16,617 nt of DNA, taken from the NCBI GenBank assembly GCA_910578735.1, contig CAJTSQ010000039.1, positions 1-16,617 of the forward strand, written 5' to 3'. Both the position numbers and the translations under genes were made by a program. Source of the DNA: an uncultured Oscillospiraceae bacterium (lineage in GTDB: Bacteria > Bacillota > Clostridia > Oscillospirales > Oscillospiraceae). Each line of letters starts with the position of its first letter. The stretch's first letter is position 1. The notes under the pieces are model-generated. The model was not told the origin of the DNA and searched no databases. It worked only from the letters and a program-made list of their open reading frames with translations. Shown in pieces: positions 1 through 12,742 of the stretch.

Positions 1-1226
1 GCAGTCTTCTCGGTCAGGGAGGTGTTGGTCACGTCGTCCACAATGCCGATGGTGAAGTGGTCCTTGGGCTGGGCCTGGGCCAGGTTCTCATACACGGCAA
101 AGACGGAGCGGGGCGGGGTGTCCTTGGAGCCCAGGCCGTAACGGCCGGCCACTACGGTCCTGTCGGTGATACCGGCGCCGGCCAGAGCGGCCACCACGTC
201 CATATACAGGGGATCGCCCAGCGCGCCGGGCTCCTTGGTGCGGTCCAGCACGGCAATCTTCTTGGCGGTGGCGGGGATGGCGGCAATCAGCTTGTCGGCC
301 CGGAAGGGGCGGTACAGGCGGACCTTGACCATACCCACCTTCTCGCCGTGGGCGTTCATATAGTCGATGACCTCCTCGGCCACGTCGCAGAAGGAGCCCA
401 TGCAGATGATGACCCGGTCGGCGTCGGGAGCGCCGTAGTAGTTGAACAGCTGATAGTCGGTGCCCAGCTTGGCGTTGATCTTGCCCATATACTCCTCAAC
501 GATCTCGGGCAGAGCGTCGTAGTAGCTGTTGCAGGACTCGCGGTGCTGGAAGAAGATATCGCCGTTCTCATGGGAGCCGCGCATGGTGGGGTGCTCGGGG
601 TTCAGGGCGCGGGCGCGGAAGGCGGCCACGGCGTCCATATCCACCATCTCGGCCAGATCCTTGTAGTCCCAGATGGCCACCTTCTGGATCTCGTGGGAGG
701 TGCGGAAGCCGTCGAAGAAGTTGATGAAGGGAACACGGCCCTTGATGGCGGCCAGATGGGCCACGGGAGCCAGGTCCATAACCTCCTGCACGTTGCCCTC
801 GGCCAGCATGGCAAAGCCGGTCTGGCGGCAGGCCATCACGTCGGAGTGGTCACCGAAGATGTTCAGAGACTGGGCGGCCACGGTACGGGCGGAGACGTGG
901 AACACGCCGGGCAGCAGCTCGCCGGCGATCTTGTACATATTGGGGATCATCAGCAGCAGGCCCTGGGAGGCGGTGTAGGTGGTAGTGAGCGCGCCGGCGT
1001 TGAGCGAGCCGTGAACGGTGCCGGCGGCGCCGGCCTCAGACTGCATCTCAATGACCTTGACGGTGTTGCCGAAGATGTTCTTCTGGCCCTGGGCGGCCCA
1101 CTGGTCCACGTAGTCGGCCATGGGGCTGGACGGCGTGATGGGATAGATGCCCGCCACTTCTGTAAATGCGTAGCTGACATACGCAGCGGCGTTGTTGCCG
1201 TCCATGGTTTTGAATTTTCTTGCCAT
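1..1226 (-). CDS. nifJ: Pyruvate:ferredoxin (flavodoxin) oxidoreductase, N-terminal part
   Basis: Homodimeric-type PFOR, a cytosolic enzyme that oxidises pyruvate with CoA to acetyl-CoA, CO2 and reduced ferredoxin. The minus strand reads MARKFKTMDGNNAAAYVSYA and stays open for 408 codons to the window edge, so only about a third of a roughly 1170-residue protein is present; the gamma, TPP-binding and ferredoxin-like [4Fe-4S] parts lie outside. Visible are the POR N-terminal domain (about 1-240) and the following transketolase-C-like domain (about 255-395). Residues important in the Desulfovibrio africanus enzyme are at matching places: Thr31 in YPITPSS, Glu64 in EMQSEAGAAG, Arg114 in HVSAR. 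The ATG at 1226 gives the family's standard N-terminus; its ribosome site (AGGG) is weak. Transcribed divergently from rpoB, with its own promoter near 1415-1443. Not a pseudogene as far as it can be read. Confidence 0.96.
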   Translation of the reverse strand, partial: MARKFKTMDGNNAAAYVSYAFTEVAGIYPITPSSPMADYVDQWAAQGQKNIFGNTVKVIEMQSEAGAAGTVHGSLNAGALTTTYTASQGLLLMIPNMYKIAGELLPGVFHVSARTVAAQSLNIFGDHSDVMACRQTGFAMLAEGNVQEVMDLAPVAHLAAIKGRVPFINFFDGFRTSHEIQKVAIWDYKDLAEMVDMDAVAAFRARALNPEHPTMRGSHENGDIFFQHRESCNSYYDALPEIVEEYMGKINAKLGTDYQLFNYYGAPDADRVIICMGSFCDVAEEVIDYMNAHGEKVGMVKVRLYRPFRADKLIAAIPATAKKIAVLDRTKEPGALGDPLYMDVVAALAGAGITDRTVVAGRYGLGSKDTPPRSVFAVYENLAQAQPKDHFTIGIVDDVTNTSLTEKT

Positions 1227-1295
1227 AGAGGTTCCCTACTTTCTTCCTAAATTTGCTGGAGTAACGCGAAGATGTTTCTCTGCTCTATTTTACAA

Positions 1296-1366
1296 GCCTG
1301 TCCCCATGGGACCAATGCTGAAAATGCTTATAGTTTTCATAGCTAAATGGTTATATCGGGACAGGC
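1296..1366 (-). promoter_or_regulatory. Foldable 5' leader element of the PFOR gene
   Basis: Within the roughly 180-nt untranslated leader predicted for the PFOR mRNA, a perfect 9-bp inverted repeat (GCCTGTCCC at 1296-1304, GGGACAGGC at 1358-1366) closes a 53-nt loop. Inside the loop a second perfect 6-bp helix can form (1319-1324 with 1334-1339). The strand 1300-1304 can instead pair with the adjacent 1308-1312 (GTCCC-ATG-GGGAC on the minus strand), which excludes the long-range helix. Two exclusive structures next to the start codon resemble a switching leader, but I recognise no riboswitch class and see no U-run terminator. The pairing is seen in the sequence; the function is inferred. Confidence 0.35.
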
Positions 1367-1393
1367 CAGCGGCACCCCGGCAGGCAGGGTATC

Positions 1394-1415
1394 CATAAAC
1401 GTTTACACAGGTGTA
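1394..1415. promoter_or_regulatory. Cre-like operator plus overlapping 12-bp inverted repeat at the PFOR start site
   Basis: On the minus strand the 14-mer TGTAAACGTTTATG (1407-1394) matches 12 of 14 positions of the Bacillus catabolite-responsive-element consensus TGWAARCGYTWNCW, and contains the perfect palindrome TAAACGTTTA (1396-1405). Overlapping it is a second inverted repeat, TACAC-AG-GTGTA (1404-1415), which touches the promoter's -10 box. Together they cover the predicted transcription start of PFOR, where a bound repressor would block initiation. A LacI/CcpA-family regulator is the best guess for the first palindrome; the second could belong to another factor. Confidence 0.5.
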
Positions 1416-1443
1416 GTGTATCACTTTTTGGGCAGTTTGTAAA
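1415..1443 (-). promoter_or_regulatory. Sigma-70-type promoter for PFOR
   Basis: Minus strand: -35 TTTACA (1443-1438), 17-bp spacer, -10 TACACT (1420-1415). The -35 matches 5/6 and the -10 4/6 of the consensus. Predicted start is near 1408, giving a leader of about 180 nt before the ATG at 1226. Confidence 0.6.
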
Positions 1444-1510
1444 CTTTTAGAGAAAAATATTCCCTGCAAAAATTGCGGGCTTCAGCGGGAAAAATCCGCA
1501 TGGTTTGCAC

Positions 1511-1677
1511 AAAAAACAGGCATGCGCCGCCTCCGCCTTTAGCCGGAGGTGCTCCCCCCCTCTGCGCCTGAACCGGATGTCATTCCACCTCTATTTCAGG
1601 CGCACCGCTGAAAACGGCGGCAAATTCAACCGTTCCTCGTAAATGGGTTCTGACGGCCAGCCGCAGCCTGGTTCCGC
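1511..1677 (-). ncRNA. Candidate structured small RNA (or long leader) between PFOR and rpoB
   Basis: No protein gene fits here, but the minus strand can fold into a closed multi-helix RNA. P1: 1670-1662 with 1526-1517 (CAGGC/GCCTG, then GCG/CGC across a small internal loop). P2: 1658-1653 with 1633-1628 (two G-U pairs). P3: 1620-1617 with 1608-1605. P4: a perfect 10-bp helix, 1604-1595 with 1572-1563. P5: a perfect 6-bp helix, 1549-1544 with 1535-1530. Six U residues (1516-1511) follow the 3' strand of P1 directly, as at the end of many small RNAs. A promoter-like sequence lies at 1684-1712. A weak local hairpin, 1532-1529 with 1521-1518, competes with P1 and P5. It does not look like 6S, SRP RNA, tmRNA, RNase P or a T-box by their key motifs. 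A plus-strand transcript ending at the 1715-1741 hairpin is the alternative. Confidence 0.4.
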
Positions 1678-1683
1678 TTTTAT

Positions 1684-1712
1684 ATTGTAAGCTTCTTCCC
1701 TGTTCCAGACAA
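1684..1712 (-). promoter_or_regulatory. Possible sigma-70 promoter for the candidate RNA
   Basis: Minus strand: -35 TTGTCT (1712-1707, 4/6), 17-bp spacer, -10 TACAAT (1689-1684, 5/6). The predicted start near 1677 lies a few bases upstream of the first strand of the P1 helix of the candidate RNA. Confidence 0.4.
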
Positions 1713-1714
1713 AT

Positions 1715-1741
1715 CAAAACCTCGCCAAGGGCGAGGTTTTG
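1715..1741. terminator. Symmetric terminator-like hairpin between divergent promoters
   Basis: Perfect inverted repeat AAAACCTCGCC (1716-1726), loop AAG, GGCGAGGTTTT (1730-1740), extended by the pair C1715-G1741. A-tract and T-tract make it usable as a Rho-independent terminator on either strand. No protein gene ends here in either direction, so it is either an insulator between the leftward and rightward promoters or the end of an unrecognised plus-strand RNA. Confidence 0.6.
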
Positions 1742-1815
1742 GTCTGTCCAAGCTGGCCTCGGGCGGGCCGGACACGTTTATACTAATTTTTTTGAGGAAT
1801 AAAATGGGATAGGCC

Positions 1816-1844
1816 TTGACAGCCCACCCCATATATGGTAAAAT
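1816..1844 (+). promoter_or_regulatory. Near-consensus sigma-70 promoter for rpoBC
   Basis: -35 TTGACA (1816-1821, 6/6), exactly 17-bp spacer, -10 TAAAAT (1839-1844, 5/6). Predicted start is about 1851, giving a leader of roughly 240 nt before rpoB. It is the strongest promoter match in the window and fits rpoBC being transcribed apart from the L10/L12 genes. Confidence 0.75.
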
Positions 1845-1952
1845 AAAATGCTTTTATGCCTCCGGTTAAAATTGAACACATTCCTATCAATCCTCGCCTA
1901 GTTTACCACACCCCTGGCAGAAAAGCAAGAGCGCCTTCGAGAAAATTGTCCA

Positions 1953-1977
1953 CGCGCTCGTGCGCGCAGCCTTTTTT
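1953..1977 (+). promoter_or_regulatory. Hairpin followed by a T-run in the rpoB leader
   Basis: CGCGC-TCGT-GCGCG (1953-1966) forms a GC-only 5-bp hairpin; after five bases a run of six T follows (1972-1977). It lies about 100 nt downstream of the predicted rpoB transcription start and could act as a weak terminator or attenuator setting polymerase gene expression. The short stem and the gap before the T-run make this uncertain. Confidence 0.3.
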
Positions 1978-2090
1978 CTCCCCCTGAACTTGTGCATTTT
2001 GACAGCAAATTCTCCCTATTTTCCCAAAATCCAGCCGAGTAAAGTGAAGACCAACCGTGAATTCAGAAGAAAGCGAGTTGATTTTTTAGC

Positions 2091-6014
<3,924 letters not shown>

Positions 6015-6034
6015 GAACGGGAGGAGATCAAGAC

Positions 6035-9721
<3,687 letters not shown>

Positions 9722-9738
9722 TCCCTATTGTGTTGAAC

Positions 9739-9780
9739 GGGCTTGCTGTCTGTGAATCGCAGACGGCAAGCCCTTCCGTT
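9739..9780 (+). terminator. Rho-independent terminator after rpoC
   Basis: GGGCTTGC (9739-9746) pairs with GCAAGCCC (9766-9773), a T-G wobble continues it, and GTCTG (9748-9752) pairs with CAGAC (9760-9764): a 14-bp stem with a 7-nt loop. The 3' side is moderately T-rich (TTCCGTTGTT), so termination may be partial and let some transcription into the next gene. Confidence 0.75.
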
Positions 9781-9813
9781 GTTCATAATACGATTGTGTG
9801 TAGGAGGGAAATT

Positions 9814-10347
9814 ATGGTATATACATCACATTATGATTCCCCCGTCGGCACTCTGCTGCTGGCCGGGCAGGACGGAACACTGGCAGGGGTATGGATGGAG
9901 GGGCAGAAATACTTCCTCGGCTCTGTGCGGGAGGAGACTCAGGAGTGCAAGAGCTTGCCGATCCTCCAGCAAGCCGGCCGGTGGCTGGACCGATATTTTG
10001 CCGGGGAGCGGCCCGCTGTCAATGAATTGCCCCTTGCGCCTGTTGGCAGCGATTTTCGTCAGGAAGTCTGGAAGATACTCTGTGAAATTCCCTATGGCCA
10101 AACGACCACCTATGGAGAAATCGCACAGAAGCTTTCCGCCCGCCTTGGACGGGAACGGATGTCGGCCCGGGCCGTGGGTGGAGCTGTAGGGCATAATCCC
10201 ATTTCGATTATCATCCCCTGTCACCGAGTCGTCGGCTCCAACGGGCGTTTGACCGGCTACGCCGGCGGTCTGGAAAGGAAGATCAAGCTGCTCACCCATG
10301 AGGGAGTGGATTTAACCCGCCTGCATTCCGGAGCGCCGGGGACATAG
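9814..10347 (+). CDS. ogt: Methylated-DNA--[protein]-cysteine S-methyltransferase
   Basis: Suicide DNA-repair protein that moves the methyl group from O6-methylguanine (or O4-methylthymine) to its own cysteine. The 177-residue product has the short N-terminal domain (MVYTSHYDSPVGTLLLAG) and the C-terminal DNA-binding/catalytic domain. The acceptor is C136 in IIPCHRVVGSNG; the conserved helix-turn-helix stretch YGQTTTYGEIA precedes it, with R119 in SARAVGGAVGHNP as the arginine finger and N128 and E154 as candidate proton-relay residues. The frame is open upstream, but the ATG at 9814 is chosen because TAGGAGGG sits 5 bp before it and it gives the normal N-terminus. No convincing promoter was seen in the 92-bp gap after rpoC, so readthrough may drive it. 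Ogt-type naming is by size; ada-like fusion is excluded. Confidence 0.95.
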   Translation: MVYTSHYDSPVGTLLLAGQDGTLAGVWMEGQKYFLGSVREETQECKSLPILQQAGRWLDRYFAGERPAVNELPLAPVGSDFRQEVWKILCEIPYGQTTTYGEIAQKLSARLGRERMSARAVGGAVGHNPISIIIPCHRVVGSNGRLTGYAGGLERKIKLLTHEGVDLTRLHSGAPGT

Positions 10348-10364
10348 GGAGGATTCTCCCTCCC
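10347..10364 (+). terminator. Small hairpin at the ogt stop codon
   Basis: GGGAGG (10347-10352) pairs with CCTCCC (10359-10364), overlapping the last base of the ogt stop; no T-run follows (five A do). It probably supports 3'-end stability, with real termination at 10390-10427. Confidence 0.3.
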
Positions 10365-10389
10365 AAAAACCGTAGCTTCCGGAACACGC

Positions 10390-10427
10390 AAAAAAATCAC
10401 CGCAGCGAAAACTGCGGTGATTTTTTT
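10390..10427. terminator. Strong bidirectional terminator between convergent ogt and nfnB
   Basis: A-run plus TCACCGCAG (10390-10405), loop CGAAAA, CTGCGGTGA plus T-run (10412-10427 and beyond): a perfect 16-bp hairpin with A/T tracts on both sides. It serves ogt from the left and nfnB from the right, 10 bp past the nfnB stop. Confidence 0.92.
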
Positions 10428-10437
10428 ACCATTCAGG

Positions 10438-11820
10438 TTATTTGCCTTTGATATACTCGTCAATGGACTTGGCGGCGGACTTGCCGGCGCCCATGGCCAG
10501 AATAACGGTGGCCGCTCCGGTGGCGGCGTCCCCTCCGGCGAAGATATTGGGGCAGGAGGTGCAGCCGTGGTCATCCGCCTGGACACAGCCCTTCCGGGTC
10601 TTCTCCAGGCCGGGGGTGCCGTCGTAGCTCATGGGGTTGGGCTGGGTGCCCAGAGACATGACCACAGCATCCACCTCCATCTTGAACTCACTGCCCTCAA
10701 TTACCACAGGGCGGCGGCGGCCGGAGGCGTCGGGCTCGCCCAGCTCCATCTTCACGCAGGTGATGGACTGGACATGGCCGGTCTCGTCCCCCTCAATGGA
10801 TACGGGGTTGGTGAGCAGATCGAAGACGATGCCCTCCTCCTTGGCGTGGTGGACCTCCTCCGCCCGGGCGGGGAGCTCCGCCTCAGAGCGGCGGTAGACG
10901 ATGTGGACATCGGCCCCCAGGCGCTTGGCACACCGGGCGGCGTCCATGGCCACGTTGCCGCCGCCCACCACGGCCACCTTCTTATTGTGGAGGACGGGGG
11001 TAGGTGCGTCGTCCTTATAGGCCTTCATCAGGTTGATACGGGTGAGGTACTCGTTGGCGGAGTAGACCCCCACCAGAGACTCGCCGGGAATCTTCATAAA
11101 CATGGGCAGGCCGGCGCCGGAGCCGATGAACACCGCCTCGTAGCCCTGTTCAAACAGCTCAGTGATGGTCAGGACTTTACCTATAACCATGTTCAGCTCG
11201 ATATCCACCCCCATCTTCTCCAGGTTGGCCACCTCCCGCTTGACGATGGCCTTGGGGAGACGGAACTCAGGAATGCCGTAGCTCAGCACGCCGCCGGGGG
11301 TATGGAAGGCCTCAAACACAGAGACGGAGTAGCCCATCCGGGCCAGCTCGCCGGCGCAGGTCAGTCCGGCGGGGCCGGAGCCGATGACGGCGACCTTATG
11401 TCCGTTCTTAGGAGCGGTGGCCACGTTGGCGATGCCGTTCTCAGCGGCCCAGTCGGCCACGAAGCGCTCAATGCGGCCGATGGACACGGGCTCGCCCTTG
11501 ATGCCACGGACGCACTTGCCCTCGCACTGGCTCTCCTGGGGACAGACCCGGCCCGAGATAGCGGGCAGGGCGTTGGCGTCGGACAGCAGCTGATAGGCGG
11601 CGGCCAGGTCTCCCTCGGCCACCTTGGCCACAAACTCGGGGATGGGTATCCCCACGGGGCAGCCGCTGACACAGGGCTTGTTCTTGCAGTTCAGGCACCG
11701 CTGTGCCTCGTTCTGGGCCTGCTCCAGGGTGTAGCCCAGGGCCACCTCTTTAAAGTTGGCGTTGCGTACGTTGGCCTCCTGCTCCGGCATGGGGGTCTTT
11801 TCCATCTGCATATTAGCCAT
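10438..11820 (-). CDS. nfnB: NADPH-forming bifurcating transhydrogenase, large subunit NfnB (often annotated gltA)
   Basis: Large subunit of the cytosolic NADH-dependent reduced ferredoxin:NADP+ oxidoreductase, which couples ferredoxin and NADH oxidation to NADPH formation. The 460-residue protein begins with a glutamate-synthase-small-subunit-like iron-sulfur domain; candidate cluster cysteines are C42, C45, C50, C54 and C93, C99, C103. The FAD-binding GSGPAG lies at 147-152 and the second nucleotide-binding fold GGGNVA at 286-291, followed by YRRSEAELPAR; the C-terminal FAD motif is FAGGDAATGAATV. Such proteins are often called GltA (glutamate synthase), but the partner gene nfnA directly upstream, with an 8-bp overlap, points to Nfn. 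The ATG at 11820 has AGGAGG 8 bp upstream. No glutamate synthase large subunit is present in the window. Confidence 0.9.
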   Translation of the reverse strand: MANMQMEKTPMPEQEANVRNANFKEVALGYTLEQAQNEAQRCLNCKNKPCVSGCPVGIPIPEFVAKVAEGDLAAAYQLLSDANALPAISGRVCPQESQCEGKCVRGIKGEPVSIGRIERFVADWAAENGIANVATAPKNGHKVAVIGSGPAGLTCAGELARMGYSVSVFEAFHTPGGVLSYGIPEFRLPKAIVKREVANLEKMGVDIELNMVIGKVLTITELFEQGYEAVFIGSGAGLPMFMKIPGESLVGVYSANEYLTRINLMKAYKDDAPTPVLHNKKVAVVGGGNVAMDAARCAKRLGADVHIVYRRSEAELPARAEEVHHAKEEGIVFDLLTNPVSIEGDETGHVQSITCVKMELGEPDASGRRRPVVIEGSEFKMEVDAVVMSLGTQPNPMSYDGTPGLEKTRKGCVQADDHGCTSCPNIFAGGDAATGAATVILAMGAGKSAAKSIDEYIKGK

Positions 11821-12664
11821 TCATGGCACCTCCTCCCAGGCGGCAGAGGTGCTTCTCTTTCGCCTTGGCTTCATGCTCCTTATAGGTCGCGTTACGGGCA
11901 ATCACTTCGTCAAAGTCCACCTTGTGGCCGTCGAAGTCGGGGCCGTCCACGCAGGCGAACTTCACCTCGCCGTCCACGGTGAGGCGGCAGCAGCCGCACA
12001 TGCCCGTGCCGTCAATCATGATGGGGTTCATGCTCACGGTGGTGGGGATGTTGTACTTCTCAGTGAGCTTGCAGGCAAACTTCATCATCAGCAGGGGGCC
12101 GATGGCAAACACCCGGTCAAACTTCACACCGCTGTTGATCAGCTCCTCCAGCTTGCCGGTGACAAAGCCGTGGTAGCCGTAGGTACCGTCGTCGGTGCAG
12201 ATGTGCAGGTCGGTGCAGGCCTGGCCCATCTCCTCCTCCAGAATGACAATATCCTTGGTCTTAAAGCCGCCGATCAGGTCCACCTGGTTCCCCGCCTGGT
12301 GCAGGGCCCGGGCCACCGGCAGGGCGATGGCGCAGCCCAGGCCGCCCCCCAGGACGGCTACCCGGCCGATGTTCTCCACCTCGGTGGGCAGGCCCAGGGG
12401 GCCTACAAAATCCTGAAGGCAGTCGCCCTCGTTCAGCTGGTCCAGGGCCAGGGTAGTGCCGCCGATCTTCTGATAGATGACGGTGACCAGGCCCTCTGCG
12501 TCCGTGCTGGAGACAGTCAGAGGAATCCGCTCTCCCTCCTCATCCACACGCAGAATGATGAACTGGCCCGCCTTGGCCTTAGCGGCTACCAGCGGCGCGT
12601 ACACTGAGATCTGGCTGATCTCCGGTGTCAGCACTTTCTTTTTTGCGATTTCGTACTTCTTCAC
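11813..12664 (-). CDS. nfnA: NADH/ferredoxin bifurcating transhydrogenase, small subunit NfnA (ferredoxin-NADP reductase family)
   Basis: Small flavin/[2Fe-2S] subunit where NADH is oxidised and electrons are passed on. It has 283 residues when started at the GTG at 12664: AGGAGG lies 7 bp upstream and the product then begins like other NfnA/PyrK-type proteins (KKYEIAKKKVL). ATG codons further up in the same frame add about 20 unlikely residues. FAD-binding region with RIPLT at 46-50; the nucleotide-binding AVLGGGLGC stretch is near 103-111; the C-terminal cluster region GTGMCGCC...FACVDGP supplies C223, C226 and C238, with D218 as possible fourth ligand (an aspartate ligand is known in the Thermotoga enzyme). 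The stop overlaps the nfnB start, so the two are translationally coupled. No clear promoter is visible in the 78-bp gap upstream. Confidence 0.9.
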   Translation of the reverse strand: MKKYEIAKKKVLTPEISQISVYAPLVAAKAKAGQFIILRVDEEGERIPLTVSSTDAEGLVTVIYQKIGGTTLALDQLNEGDCLQDFVGPLGLPTEVENIGRVAVLGGGLGCAIALPVARALHQAGNQVDLIGGFKTKDIVILEEEMGQACTDLHICTDDGTYGYHGFVTGKLEELINSGVKFDRVFAIGPLLMMKFACKLTEKYNIPTTVSMNPIMIDGTGMCGCCRLTVDGEVKFACVDGPDFDGHKVDFDEVIARNATYKEHEAKAKEKHLCRLGGGAMNG

Positions 12665-12715
12665 TGTTTCTCCTCCTGTCAGCGTTATTCCTTTTTCCAT
12701 CAAAATATATTGCCA

Positions 12716-12729
12716 GCGGCTCATGCCGC
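12716..12729 (-). other. Short hairpin between the nucleotidase gene and nfnA
   Basis: On the minus strand GCGGC-ATGA-GCCGC forms a 5-bp GC hairpin, followed by an AT-rich stretch (12691-12715) without a clean U-run. It may be a weak terminator or processing site that partly separates nfnAB from the upstream gene. Confidence 0.3.
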
Positions 12730-12742
12730 ACAGATCACGTTG

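Noticed and set aside
57..1250. 397-codon plus-strand frame opposite PFOR
   Set aside because: The minus strand clearly encodes PFOR with catalytic residues at the expected numbers; the plus frame is a low-complexity shadow.
1577..1642. Short plus-strand frame of about 21 codons (MSFHLYFRR...)
   Set aside because: No ribosome site, overlaps the strong inverted repeats of the candidate RNA, no recognisable family.
1856..1987. 43-codon frame in the rpoB leader that spans the hairpin and T-run
   Set aside because: It starts about 5 nt from the predicted transcription start, has no ribosome site and no similarity I recognise; a leader peptide cannot be supported.
1999..2004. Second TTGACA closer to rpoB
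   Set aside because: No -10-like hexamer lies 16-18 bp downstream, so it is probably chance.
9730..9813. Earlier in-frame starts for the methyltransferase
   Set aside because: They fall within the rpoC terminator hairpin and lack a ribosome site, whereas ATG 9814 has TAGGAGGG.
10417..11982. 521-codon plus-strand frame opposite nfnB
   Set aside because: Shadow of nfnB; it also runs across the terminator and the nfnA-nfnB junction.
12665..12724. Upstream ATG starts for nfnA
   Set aside because: The GTG at 12664 has AGGAGG at ideal spacing and matches the family N-terminus; the extension contains that ribosome site.
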